From Cohnella sp. OV330 (GTDB taxonomy: Bacteria; Bacillota; Bacilli; Paenibacillales; Paenibacillaceae): a stretch of 64,000 bases of DNA. Numbering within the stretch: position 1 is the stretch's first letter; each line of letters opens with the position of its first letter. The stretch covers positions 213,219 through 277,218 of the forward strand of contig NZ_FOKE01000011.1 of assembly GCF_900112065.1 (NCBI RefSeq). The letters run 5' to 3'. The notes beneath the pieces were generated by a model. The model had not been told where the DNA came from. It searched no databases and saw only the letters and a list, made by a program, of their open reading frames with translations. Made by a program: the position numbers and the translations under genes. Of the stretch, positions 8,626 to 17,686 are shown piece after piece.

Positions 8626-11600
8626 ATGACACTTATGACACGTAAACCGTTATCCACTCGTCAATATATCGCCGTCGCCGCGCTGTTCTTCGCCCTCCTC
8701 TTTGGACTTAGATGGTCCTGGACGCATCTCTTCTTCCCGATCGAGCATCCCGTCATCGAAGACGGCGTGCTCGATCTGCGCGGCGTCGATCTGGAAGCCT
8801 CGCCGCCGTTCGCGCTGGACGGCGAGTGGCTTTTTTACCCTTCCCGCCTCCTCTCCGAGGAAGAAGCCAGGGCGGAGACGTACGAGTCCCGTCCTATTCG
8901 GGTGCCTGGAGACTGGCGACGCGCACTGGACGCCCATGAGGGAGCGCCCTCCTACGGCTACGGCACCTACAGGCTGCGCATTCTGACCGATCCGCTGAAG
9001 AAGCCGGTCACGGCGTGGCTCAGCCGCGTCCAGTCCGTATCCCGCGTGTCGATGAACGGATTTACGGAGGGAACGATCGGCCGGGTCGGTACGACCAAAG
9101 ACGCCTATTTGCCGAAGAGCATCTCCTTTACCTCGACCTACGATGCAACCGGCGCGACGGAGATCGACTTGCTCGTGCAGGTGTCCAACTTCGAACAGCC
9201 CTTTGAGGGAGGCTTCACCCGCTCCGTCATATTCGGCGCGCAGTCTTCGATCGACTATATCAGGTGGTATTCGATCGGCTTTCAGATGATCACCTTCGTC
9301 GTCCTGCTGCTCCACGGCTTATACGCCTTCACGCTGTATATGCTCAACCGTCGCAATCCCACGTTCCTGCTCTTCAGCCTGCTCACGTTCGCCGCCGGCC
9401 TGACCGTGACTTCGGATCACGACAACTTGCTTCTGCTCTGGCTGAATTTCGACTTCGCCTGGGGACTCAAGATTCGGCTGCTCTCCTACATGTGGCTGTC
9501 TTATCTGATCCTCCAGCTTTACAAACGGTTCCTTCCGGAGCCCCCATGGAAGACCGGCTCCCGTGTCTTTACCGCCGCGCTGTGCGCCTACACGGCGTTC
9601 ATCGCGATCGCTCCGTCCCCTTGGGTATACGCTTCTCGGCATTATCACGTATTCGGCGCCTTCTATCTCGTGCCGTTCGCGAGGATGGCCTGGCTCATCG
9701 GCCGGATGTACGCTCGCAAGCGCAACGACGAAGGCTCCGTGTTCCTTATGGCCGCGGGCTTGGCCGTGCTGTCGAGCGTCGTCTGGGGCATCATCGGCTT
9801 CACGCCCATGTACTATCCGATCGACGTCATCGTGGCGATCATCGGCTTCTCGTCCTACTGGTTCCAGGTCTACTTCCGCAACGCGAGGGAGAACGCGCAG
9901 CTTAACGAACGCCTGCGGGCCGCCGACAAGCTCAAGGACGAGTTCCTCGCCAATACGTCGCACGAGCTGCGCACGCCGCTGCACGGCATCATGAACATCG
10001 CGGAAACCGTGATGGCCAAGGAGCGCGGCCGGCTCAGCGAGGGCGCGTTGAAGGATATGGACCTGCTCGTCGGCGTCAGCCGCCGCATGTCGCATCTGCT
10101 GAACGACCTGCTGGACGTCGCCAGGCTGCAGGACGGCGGGGTCAAGCTGCGGATCGCGCCGATGCGCATCCAGTCGATCGTGCCGGGCGTGCTGGACATG
10201 CTGAGCTTTCTCGCGGAGAGCAAGACCGTACGGCTGCGGTCGGACATTCCGGACACGCTGCCGGCAGTCCTCGCGGACGAGCAGCGCATCGTGCAAATTC
10301 TATATAATTTGCTGCACAACGCGGTCAAGTTCACCGACGAAGGCGTCGTCTCCGTGACCGCTGAACTGCGGGACGGACGCGTCTTCGTCTCGGTGTCCGA
10401 CACCGGCAGCGGCATGGACCAGGAGACGCAGGACCGCGTCTTCCGGCGTTACGAGCAGGGTGCCGGCGACCATGGCGACGGCATCGGGCTCGGCCTCAGC
10501 ATCTCCAGGCAGCTCGCGGAGCTGCACGGGGGCACGCTGTCGGTGCGGTCGGCGCCGGGCAGCGGATCGGTGTTTTCGATTGATCTGCCGCTAGGCTCGG
10601 CAGCTTCCCTCTCCGAGACGGCCGCGGCGCTGCCCGCCTCCGTGCCATTCGCGACGGCCTCCTTCTCGGAGGCGGGCGCAGAGACGTCGGCTGCGCGAGC
10701 GGACGACGAAGCGGCGGCGACGGTCTCTTCGGAGATCGCTGCTTCGGAGAGCCTCGCTTCGGAGATCCTCGCTTCGGAGACCGCCGCCTCGGAGGTTGCT
10801 GCCTCAGACATTGCCGCGGCGCTGTACCTGCCTCCGGAAGGCCGCGCGCGGATTCTCGCAGTCGACGACGATCCGGTGAACCTGAATGTCCTTGCCGGCA
10901 TCCTCTCGAGCGAGCCCTACGACGTCTCGTTCGCCCACGCCGCGCCGGAAGCCCTCGCCATGCTGGGCGAACGGCGGTGGGATCTGCTCATCGCGGACGT
11001 GATGATGCCGCGCATGTCCGGTTACGAACTGACCCGACAGGCGAGAGAGCGCTACGATATGTCGGAGCTCCCCATTCTTCTCCTGACCGCGCGCAGCCAG
11101 CCTTCGGACATCTATGCGGGCTTCAAGGCGGGGGCGAGCGACTACGTCGCCAAGCCGGTGGATGCGACGGAGCTGCGGTACCGCATCCGCGCCCTTGTCG
11201 CGCTTAAGCGCTCCGCCAGCGAGCGGCTGCGAATGGAGGCCGCGTATCTGCAAGCCCAGATCCGGCCGCACTTCGTCGTTAATACGCTCAATTCCATGAT
11301 CTCTCTGGGGGAGACCGATCCCGACCGCATGCGCGAGCTGGGACATGCCTTTGCCTCGTTCCTCCGCATGAGCTTCGACTCGATCAATACCGGGGAGATG
11401 GTCGTGCTGTCCCATGAGATCGGGCTGACCGAAGCCTATCTGTTCATCGAGCGCGAACGCTTCGGGGACAGGCTGAAGGTCAGCTGGGAGACGGAGCCCG
11501 GCCTCGAGCCGCTCGTCCCGCCGCTGTCGATTCAGCCGCTCGTGGAGAATGCCGTCAAGCATGGCGTATTGAAGCAGAGCGGGGGCGGCGCCGTGCGCAT

Positions 11601-11847
11601 CCGCATCCTGCGGGCCGACGGCCGGGTCCGCATCGAAGTCGGAGACGACGGCGTCGGCATGACCGACGAACAGGCGAAGCGCGCCCTGACGCAGCCTGCC
11701 TCCGCCGGACGCGGCGTCGGGTTGTACAACACGAACCGCCGGCTAAAGCGCCTGTACGGCGAAGGTCTTCGCATCGTCAGCCAGCCGGGCCAAGGCACGA
11801 CGGTTTCGTTCGACCTCCCCGACCGAAAGGCGCATGGAAATCGATAG
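8626..11847 (+). CDS. Giant hybrid sensor: 7TMR-DISM, HisKA/HATPase, receiver, LytS-type kinase
   Basis: About 1073 aa. An extracellular jelly-roll domain follows TM1 (7TMR-DISMED2-like: PIRVPGDWRR, GYGTYRLRI). Next come a 7TM region at ~210-420, then HisKA with His near 449 ([15 protein letters not shown]) and a HATPase. A linker of repeated Ser-Glu-x-Ala units comes next, then a receiver with Asp near 794 (LLIADVMMPRMSG), and a second kinase module of the His_kinase/LytS type (QIRPHFVVNTLNS; ENAVKHGVL). There is no DNA-binding output domain. The start is uncertain: TTG 8617, ATG 8626 and ATG 8635 are all in frame and none has a clear ribosome binding site. It lies 40-50 bp after the kinase gene, so it may be co-transcribed. 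Confidence 0.88.
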   Translation: MTLMTRKPLSTRQYIAVAALFFALLFGLRWSWTHLFFPIEHPVIEDGVLDLRGVDLEASPPFALDGEWLFYPSRLLSEEEARAETYESRPIRVPGDWRRALDAHEGAPSYGYGTYRLRILTDPLKKPVTAWLSRVQSVSRVSMNGFTEGTIGRVGTTKDAYLPKSISFTSTYDATGATEIDLLVQVSNFEQPFEGGFTRSVIFGAQSSIDYIRWYSIGFQMITFVVLLLHGLYAFTLYMLNRRNPTFLLFSLLTFAAGLTVTSDHDNLLLLWLNFDFAWGLKIRLLSYMWLSYLILQLYKRFLPEPPWKTGSRVFTAALCAYTAFIAIAPSPWVYASRHYHVFGAFYLVPFARMAWLIGRMYARKRNDEGSVFLMAAGLAVLSSVVWGIIGFTPMYYPIDVIVAIIGFSSYWFQVYFRNARENAQLNERLRAADKLKDEFLANTSHELRTPLHGIMNIAETVMAKERGRLSEGALKDMDLLVGVSRRMSHLLNDLLDVARLQDGGVKLRIAPMRIQSIVPGVLDMLSFLAESKTVRLRSDIPDTLPAVLADEQRIVQILYNLLHNAVKFTDEGVVSVTAELRDGRVFVSVSDTGSGMDQETQDRVFRRYEQGAGDHGDGIGLGLSISRQLAELHGGTLSVRSAPGSGSVFSIDLPLGSAASLSETAAALPASVPFATASFSEAGAETSAARADDEAAATVSSEIAASESLASEILASETAASEVAASDIAAALYLPPEGRARILAVDDDPVNLNVLAGILSSEPYDVSFAHAAPEALAMLGERRWDLLIADVMMPRMSGYELTRQARERYDMSELPILLLTARSQPSDIYAGFKAGASDYVAKPVDATELRYRIRALVALKRSASERLRMEAAYLQAQIRPHFVVNTLNSMISLGETDPDRMRELGHAFASFLRMSFDSINTGEMVVLSHEIGLTEAYLFIERERFGDRLKVSWETEPGLEPLVPPLSIQPLVENAVKHGVLKQSGGGAVRIRILRADGRVRIEVGDDGVGMTDEQAKRALTQPASAGRGVGLYNTNRRLKRLYGEGLRIVSQPGQGTTVSFDLPDRKAHGNR

Positions 11848-11913
11848 CGGGAGACGCTCGGGCGTCGGTTTGTCGCGGAGAGATGCGGTTTTATCGCATT
11901 CCGCGGCGCTCGA

Positions 11914-12133
11914 GAGGGTACCGATAAGCGCCATTAGACACTATCGCCGCCTCCGCGGCCCGCGAGAGGGTACCGATAAGCGCCATCAGACACTATCGCC
12001 GCCTCCGTGGCCCTCAAGAGGATACCGATAAGCGCCATCAGACACTATCGCCTGTTCCGCGGCCCTCAAGGAGGTACCGAGAAGCGCCGTTAGCACACTA
12101 TCGCCGCCTCCGAGGCGCGCACGAAAGTGCCGA
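11914..12133. repeat. Tandem 52-bp repeat array (TACCGATAAGCGCCAT core)
   Basis: TACCGATAAGCGCCAT or a close variant starts at 11919, 11971, 12023 and 12075, and a partial copy starts at 12128. The period is 52, 52, 52 and 53 bp. Each unit also holds GACACTATCGCC, so CGATA and TATCG bracket a 25-bp imperfect palindrome. No coding frame follows the period. It occupies the first part of the 635-bp gap between 11848 and 12482. Confidence 0.85.
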
Positions 12134-12214
12134 TAAGCGCAAACGGGCATTGCCGCCGGCCGGTTTTTGTCAATTTTTTTGCAGGGCGATTGCCCCAGTT
12201 AAAGTTTGCCACGG

Positions 12215-12391
12215 AGATACACGTTTTTACCGCACAACACGGCTCCGAACGATAGTTGTTCACGACGTTGTGCGGCACTGCCGCACAACTCCGCCTTTTA
12301 TGACAGTTTGCCATGGAGTTATGCGGTATCATCGCACAACGGCGCCCTGAGCGACGGATTACCTCGGAGTTATGCGATACTTTCGCACAAC
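12215..12391. repeat. Tandem array of 23-bp palindromes, 51-bp period
   Basis: Four 23-bp imperfect palindromes of the form GTTRTGCG(N7)CGCACAAC start near 12216, 12267, 12318 and 12369, exactly 51 bp apart. The copy at 12267-12289 is a perfect palindrome with 11-bp arms around one central base. It lies directly beside the 52-bp array and upstream, on the minus strand, of nothing but the BI-1 terminator. It is too regular for chance, and it is not a CRISPR because the units are short and the spacers are themselves similar. Confidence 0.85.
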
Positions 12392-12420
12392 GGCGAACCA
12401 CCGCCCCCAACCCGCTCAAC

Positions 12421-12453
12421 GAAAAAAGCCCGTGCCCCTGGCACGAGCTTTCT
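12421..12453 (-). terminator. Terminator of the Bax-inhibitor-1 family gene
   Basis: Minus-strand stem GCTCGTGCC / GGCACGGGC, followed by a T-run, 30 bp beyond the stop at 12483. Confidence 0.88.
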
Positions 12454-12482
12454 GCTTGCTTTCCCATCCTGCGTCCGAGCTT

Positions 12483-13217
12483 CTAATCCCGGCTCCGAAT
12501 CTTCGCCAGCAGCCTGACGATCTCCAGGTACAGCCACACCAGCGTCACCAGCAGTCCGAACGCGCCGTACCACTCCATGTACTTCGGCGCGCCTTGACGG
12601 GCGCCGTTCTCGATGAAGTCGAAGTCCAGCACGAGGTTCAGCGCCGCGATGACGACGATGAAGGCGGAGATGCCGATGCCGAGCGGGGTGCTGTCGTGCA
12701 GGTACGGCACCGTCACGCCGAACATGCCGAGCACCCAGCTCAGCAGGTACACGATCGCGATGCCGGCCGTCGCCGCGAACACGCCGAGCTTGAAGTTCTC
12801 GGTCGCCTTGATCAGCCGCGTCTTGTAAGCAAGCAGCAGCGCGACGAAGATCCCCATCGTCAGCAGCGCAGCCTGGAGCGTGATGCCGTCGTAGTAAGAT
12901 TCGTAATTCGCCGATATCGCGCCCAGGAAGACACCCTCCGCCACCGCGTAGACCGGCGCGAGATACGGCGCAGTCTTCGGCGCGAAGCTGATGACGAGCG
13001 CCAGCACGAATCCGAGGATCGCTCCGCCGACCGCGAACGGAATGACGTTGCCGCCGTCGAAGTAGTTGTTCCAGGCGACGAAGGCGCCTGCCATCAGCAG
13101 GACGAGCATGATGAACGCTTTGTTCACCGTGCCGTCGATCGTCATCGTATCCCGGCCGTAAGCCTGGCCCTGCCTTTCAAATGACTTGTCGTTCAATGTT
13201 GGATTGCCGCTGCGCAT
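12483..13217 (-). CDS. Bax inhibitor-1 (BI-1/YccA) family membrane protein
   Basis: 244 aa with seven closely spaced hydrophobic helices between about residues 28 and 238 (for example AFIMLVLLMAGAFVAWNNYF and FAVGGAILGFVLALVISFAP), the BI-1 fold that includes pH-sensitive calcium-leak proteins such as B. subtilis YetJ. The ATG at 13217 follows a TTG at 13220; GGAGGG upstream gives 10-base spacing to the ATG. A monocistronic gene with its own terminator. A role in ion homeostasis is inferred from the family only. Confidence 0.88.
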   Translation of the reverse strand: MRSGNPTLNDKSFERQGQAYGRDTMTIDGTVNKAFIMLVLLMAGAFVAWNNYFDGGNVIPFAVGGAILGFVLALVISFAPKTAPYLAPVYAVAEGVFLGAISANYESYYDGITLQAALLTMGIFVALLLAYKTRLIKATENFKLGVFAATAGIAIVYLLSWVLGMFGVTVPYLHDSTPLGIGISAFIVVIAALNLVLDFDFIENGARQGAPKYMEWYGAFGLLVTLVWLYLEIVRLLAKIRSRD

Positions 13218-13309
13218 CAAGTGCGATCCCTCCGCTTCGATTTGCGAAGATTATATCATGGCTTGCCCCACGCCTACCATTAAATTCCACGGTTATTCCA
13301 CGTGGAACA

Positions 13310-14953
13310 TCAAGCGCTCGCGCCGCCGACCTCGGCCAGTCGCACCGCGTCCCTCCCGCCTTGCTTGGCGGCGTACAGCGCCAGGTCCGCCTGCTTCAGC
13401 AGCCGCTTGAGCTTGGTCCCTGCATCCGCGCCGGCCCCTTCGACCGCATCCGTCCGCGCGCCGTCCGCCAGTCTCTCCATCGACGCGATGCCGAAGCTCG
13501 CCGTCATCCGCAGCTCGCCGCCCGGCACGTCCAAGGCCTGCGCCGCGAGCTCGCGCCGGATGCGATGCGCCGCGGACTCCGCTCGCGCCGCGGTCAAGCC
13601 GGGCAGCGCGATGACGAACTCTTCGCCGCCGTACCGCGCGAGCAGATCCTCCGTCCGCAGCGCGCGCCGGCAGAGATCCGCGATATGGAGCAGCGCCTGG
13701 TCGCCGACATCGTGCCCGTACGTATCGTTGATGCGCTTGAAGTGGTCGATGTCGAAAAGAATGACGGCCATCGGCTCGCCGGCGCTCTCGGCCTCGCTTA
13801 GCATCGACGTGCCCAGACTCATGAAGCGCGCCCGGTTGTAGACGCCCGTCAGGCCGTCGTAATAAGCCATCTGGCGCAGCTGCTCCTGCAGCTGCACCCG
13901 CTGCGTGATATCGATCAGGACGATAAGCTTGCCCGCCTCCAGCCCGCCACGGTTGCGCACGATCGACGTACGTACCTGGTAATGGTACGACCGGTCCTCC
14001 ACCGTCCACGGGATCTCCTGGATATCCGCGCCGTCCGAAGCCTTGGCCATCGCTTCGCCCCCCGCATCCCGGGACAGGAGCGCGGCGTCCGTATGCTGCC
14101 GCCAGAGCCGGTCCAGCCGATGCCCGATGTCAGGCGCCGCCAGCTCGGGGATGATCGTCGCGGCTGCCGCGTTGTAGTCCACCAGCCGGTCCTCCATGTC
14201 GAGCACGAGGACGCCGTCGCGCATGCTCTCGAACAAATTGTCCCGGGCGATCGGCACGACGTGGAACAGGCCTCGGGACGCGAGCGCCCACATATAAGCC
14301 GCGGAAGTCACCGTCATGATGACGGGAATCGGGTCCACGCCGTCCGGCGTCACGCCCCCGAGGTAGAAGAAGTCGCCGACGAGGGGGAGGAGCAGTCCGA
14401 TCAGCAGCGTGACGAGCTGGAAGCGGTACGTCTTCTTGCGCCGCCACTGGACGAGCAGCAGCACGACGCCGCCGATCATGCAGCCGAAGGTATAGGCGCC
14501 CGCGATGAGATACCAGGGTCCCGCGACCAGATCCGCCTTGGGGGTGAGCGTGTCCGGGCGCAGCACGATATCCCGGTAATAAAGGTGATGCGCCTCGTTC
14601 GTCATGACGAGGATCAGGGTGATCGCGGGCACGATGAAGAGGCTGATGCGCAGCGAGCGCTTCAAATACTTTTCCATGCCGAGGAAGTACATGATCAGGA
14701 GCAGGTTAAGCGGCGGCAGGAACGGCATGCCCAGGTACTGAATCTTGATCCAGAGGATAATCTCCTCGAGGGAGCCCGCGGCCAGCTCCAGCGCGGATCC
14801 GAATGTATAGATGGCCGACATCAGGCTGAAGGCGACGAACGTCCTTACCATGGACACCTTCGAGCGGCCCGACAGCGCGTAAATGCCCATGAGCACGTTG
14901 ATGACGCCGGCCGTGATGATTAGCGTTAGTATGGCGGAATAGGGGGTTCCCAT
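13310..14953 (-). CDS. Membrane diguanylate cyclase: 7TM sensor, PAS, GGDEF
   Basis: 547 aa. The N-terminal ~220 residues are the seven-helix 'histidine kinase N-terminal 7TM' sensor. A PAS-like domain follows at about 235-350 (FESMRDGVLVLDMEDRLVDY), then a short coil and a GGDEF domain at ~380-540. The active-site loop is GGEEF near residues 442-446 (RYGGEEFVIALPG), so cyclic-di-GMP synthesis is expected. No RxxD inhibitory site was recognised. GGAG precedes the ATG. Divergent from thrC, with 184 bp between the two starts. Confidence 0.9.
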   Translation of the reverse strand: MGTPYSAILTLIITAGVINVLMGIYALSGRSKVSMVRTFVAFSLMSAIYTFGSALELAAGSLEEIILWIKIQYLGMPFLPPLNLLLIMYFLGMEKYLKRSLRISLFIVPAITLILVMTNEAHHLYYRDIVLRPDTLTPKADLVAGPWYLIAGAYTFGCMIGGVVLLLVQWRRKKTYRFQLVTLLIGLLLPLVGDFFYLGGVTPDGVDPIPVIMTVTSAAYMWALASRGLFHVVPIARDNLFESMRDGVLVLDMEDRLVDYNAAAATIIPELAAPDIGHRLDRLWRQHTDAALLSRDAGGEAMAKASDGADIQEIPWTVEDRSYHYQVRTSIVRNRGGLEAGKLIVLIDITQRVQLQEQLRQMAYYDGLTGVYNRARFMSLGTSMLSEAESAGEPMAVILFDIDHFKRINDTYGHDVGDQALLHIADLCRRALRTEDLLARYGGEEFVIALPGLTAARAESAAHRIRRELAAQALDVPGGELRMTASFGIASMERLADGARTDAVEGAGADAGTKLKRLLKQADLALYAAKQGGRDAVRLAEVGGASA

Positions 14954-15075
14954 AGATGATCGACTCCGTTAGCTCTTTGTTCGCCCGCCCTGCCCGGTTC
15001 CCGGCGACGCGCATGGTCTGTCCAATTGATCGTATCATAAATACGTCGAATCTTGCGACGAGGTTCGATACATTG

Positions 15076-15104
15076 TGGGCATTGCCCCTCTTTTTTGATA
15101 CAAT
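15076..15104 (+). promoter_or_regulatory. Candidate sigma-A promoter of thrC
   Basis: TGGGCA (15076) and TACAAT (15099) are spaced by 17 bp; each box matches the consensus at four or five positions. Transcription would begin near 15111, about 27 bp before the thrC ATG. Confidence 0.4.
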
Positions 15105-15137
15105 AGACCAAACATTCACACGGATAAGGGGATCGAG

Positions 15138-16526
15138 ATGGAATATATCAGCACCCGGGGCCAGGTGGCTCCCCTTGGCTTTATCGACGCGATTCTGATG
15201 GGACTGGCGGACGACGGCGGCCTGCTCGTGCCTATGGCTGTGCCGCAAGTGGACGCCGCGACGCTGCAGGCATGGGGCAAGCTCACCTACGCGGAGCTGG
15301 CGCTCGAGATCTTCACCTTATATATCGGAGACGAGATCCCGAAGGACGAGCTGCAGCGGCTGGTCGAGGACAGCTACGGCACGTTCCGCGACGCCGACGT
15401 GACGCCGGTGCGCCGGATCAACAACGGGCTGTACGTGCTCGAGCTGTTCCACGGCCCTACCTTCGCCTTCAAGGATATCGCGCTGCAGTTCCTCGGCAAT
15501 CTGTACGCGTACGTGTCGAAGCAGACGAATTCGATCATCCACATCCTCGGCGCGACCTCGGGCGATACGGGCGCATCGGCGATCGAAGGTGTGCGCGGCA
15601 AAGAAGGCATCCGCATCTGCATCCTTCATCCGTCGGGCAAAGTGAGCAAGGTGCAGGAGCTGCAGATGACGACCGTGGACGACGCCAACGTGCTGAACCT
15701 GGCCGTGGACGGCACGTTCGACGACTGCCAGCGCATCATCAAGGAGCTGTTCGCCGACGTCGCGTTCAAGCACAAGTATCATCTGCGCGCCATCAACTCG
15801 ATCAATATCGCGCGCATCCTGGCGCAGACCGTCTATTATTTCTACGCATACCTTCAGCTCGCCCAGCAAGGGCAGTCCGAGCGCATGAACTTCAGCGTCC
15901 CGACGGGCAACTTCGGCGACATCTTCGCGGGCTATCTGGCCAAGCGCATGGGACTGCCGATCGGCAAGCTCATCCTCGCGACCAACGAGAACAACATCCT
16001 CGAGCGCTTCGTGAACGAAGGCGTGTATCAGCCCGGCGAGTTCCGCGGCACGCACAGCCCGTCGATGGACATCCAGGTGGCGAGCAACTTCGAGCGCTAC
16101 CTGTATTACCTGTACGGAGAGGATCCCGTCGAAGTCTCCCGCCTCATGGGGCAGTTCACGACCGAAGGCAGCATCGTCATCCCTTCCGACCGGATCGGCC
16201 AAGTGCAAGCCGACTTCGCCGCCTACGGCGTCAAGAACGACGAGTGCCTCGATACGATCGGCGACTACTTCGCCAAGTACGACTATCTCCTCGATCCGCA
16301 TACGGCCTGCGGCGTCGCGGCGAGCGATCGCCTGACCGAAGAAGGCGAGGTCACGGTGGCGCTCTCCACGGCCCACCCGGCCAAGTTCGACGAGTCGATC
16401 CGCCTGCGCGGCATCGAGCAGACGTATCCGGAGCAGATCGGCGCGCTGTTCGGCAAGCCGCAGCACCAAAAGCAGGTCGGCGGCTCGAACGCGGCGATCA
16501 AGGCCGAGCTGGAGCGGTTTTTCTAA
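15138..16526 (+). CDS. thrC: Threonine synthase
   Basis: Pyridoxal-phosphate enzyme converting O-phosphohomoserine to threonine in the cytosol. 462 aa, the long (~460 aa) class of threonine synthases. The N-terminus YISTRGQVAPLGF is typical, the PLP lysine is K112 in GPTFAFKDIALQ, and the phosphate-binding SGDTGASAIEG lies nearby. The ATG has AAGGGGATCGAG just upstream. A single gene with its own terminator; hom and thrB are not adjacent, so the pathway is split in this genome. Confidence 0.95.
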   Translation: MEYISTRGQVAPLGFIDAILMGLADDGGLLVPMAVPQVDAATLQAWGKLTYAELALEIFTLYIGDEIPKDELQRLVEDSYGTFRDADVTPVRRINNGLYVLELFHGPTFAFKDIALQFLGNLYAYVSKQTNSIIHILGATSGDTGASAIEGVRGKEGIRICILHPSGKVSKVQELQMTTVDDANVLNLAVDGTFDDCQRIIKELFADVAFKHKYHLRAINSINIARILAQTVYYFYAYLQLAQQGQSERMNFSVPTGNFGDIFAGYLAKRMGLPIGKLILATNENNILERFVNEGVYQPGEFRGTHSPSMDIQVASNFERYLYYLYGEDPVEVSRLMGQFTTEGSIVIPSDRIGQVQADFAAYGVKNDECLDTIGDYFAKYDYLLDPHTACGVAASDRLTEEGEVTVALSTAHPAKFDESIRLRGIEQTYPEQIGALFGKPQHQKQVGGSNAAIKAELERFF

Positions 16527-16563
16527 CATAAGGATCGGGATCTCGATATGAAATGAACGACGG

Positions 16564-16611
16564 ATGGACCCTGCTGCGCTTCGGCGAAGCGTCGGGGTCC
16601 GTCTTTTTTAT
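16564..16611 (+). terminator. Terminator of thrC
   Basis: Long stem built on GGACCC / GGGTCC with inner GCTTCG / CGAAGC, followed by TCTTTTTT. Confidence 0.88.
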
Positions 16612-16709
16612 TCTCAGGAAGCGTTCAGCGAGGGTTCACGGGAGATTCAGGCAAGCGGGCTATGATGGATTCAAGAACGATAACAACATCTACCTTAGGA
16701 GGATCTACC

Positions 16710-17624
16710 ATGATGAATCCGAAGAAGCATAAGAAGCTCGCCGTCACCTCCCTTGCCCTCGCCGTCGCCGTATTCGGCAGCGCCGTCTCCGTAGGCAGCG
16801 CGTTCGCCGCCACGACGAAGACGACCGCTAAGACCGCGCAGACTCAATCGGCGACCTCGACCGCGCAGTCCACGCAGGTTAAAGGCGACGGACATCACAG
16901 AGGCGGCGGCTTCAGAGCCGGCTGGAACAGCGCGGAGCTCGCCGCGCTGCTGAACCTGACCGAGGACGAGCTCAAGACGCAGCTTGCGGCCGGCAAGACG
17001 CTGTCCGATATCGCCTCTGCGCAGGGCGTCGACGCGCAGAAGGTGCAGGACCTGATCCTCTCGGCGATGACCGCGCAGCTGGACAGCCGTCTGGCGGACG
17101 GCAAGATCACGCAGACGCAGTATGACGAGCAGAAGGCGACCCTCGCCGACCGGGCGGCGGATGCGCTGACCGGCGCCTTCTCCGGCAAGGGCGGCGGCAA
17201 AGGCGGGCAAGGCGGGTTTGGGGGCGGACGCGGTGGCTTCGGCGGTCTCGACCTGAAGGACAACGCCGATATCGCCTCCCTGCTTGGGCTGACGACGGAC
17301 GAGCTGTCCACGCAGCTTGAAGCCGGCAAGTCGCTCTCGGACTTGGCCGGAGAAAAGGGCGTCGCCGTCGATACGGTCACGGCCAAAGTCGTCACGCTTC
17401 TCGCGGCGGCGCTCGACCAGCGTCTCGCGGACGGCAAAATCACGCAGACGGCGTACGACGCTCAGAAGGCCAAACTCGCCGACCAGGCGACCCGGATCGT
17501 GAGCCGTACGTTCACCGGCCACGACGGCGCCCATGGCAAGGGCGGCAAGGCTCGGTCGGACGCTGCCGCTTCCGACGCTGCTTCCGGCACCTCGGCTTCC
17601 GCAACGGCTACGACCGAAGGCTAA
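16710..17624 (+). CDS. Secreted protein with a duplicated ~75-residue domain
   Basis: 304 aa. A cleavable signal peptide spans residues 1-35 (LALAVAVFGSAVSVGSAFAA). Two homologous copies of a helical domain lie at about 72-155 and 185-265: ELKTQLAAGKTLSDIA...LADGKITQTQYDEQKA and ELSTQLEAGKSLSDLA...LADGKITQTAYDAQKA. They are joined by a Gly-rich linker (GKGGGKGGQGG and FGGGRGG). The tail is Ala/Ser/Thr-rich. RBS TAGGAGGA lies before ATGATG. The domain resembles small secreted helical repeats common in Paenibacillus; no function is known to me. The gene has its own terminator. Confidence 0.8.
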   Translation: MMNPKKHKKLAVTSLALAVAVFGSAVSVGSAFAATTKTTAKTAQTQSATSTAQSTQVKGDGHHRGGGFRAGWNSAELAALLNLTEDELKTQLAAGKTLSDIASAQGVDAQKVQDLILSAMTAQLDSRLADGKITQTQYDEQKATLADRAADALTGAFSGKGGGKGGQGGFGGGRGGFGGLDLKDNADIASLLGLTTDELSTQLEAGKSLSDLAGEKGVAVDTVTAKVVTLLAAALDQRLADGKITQTAYDAQKAKLADQATRIVSRTFTGHDGAHGKGGKARSDAAASDAASGTSASATATTEG

Positions 17625-17632
17625 CAAACTTC

Positions 17633-17683
17633 GTGCCATCCTGCAAAAATACATCATTCAAAGCCAGGATGGCGGGTTTTTAC
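17633..17683 (+). terminator. Terminator of the duplicated-domain secreted protein gene
   Basis: GCCATCCT and AGGATGGC arms 26 bases apart, followed by GGGTTTTT, 9 bp after the stop. Confidence 0.75.
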
Positions 17684-17686
17684 GAT

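Noticed and set aside
8641-8660. DnaA-box-like TTATCCACT
   Set aside because: A single near-match inside the start of the hybrid-kinase gene, far from the expected origin.
12215-12391. CRISPR-like regular array
   Set aside because: Repeat units are 23-bp palindromes with similar, short intervening sequence and only four copies; no cas genes nearby.
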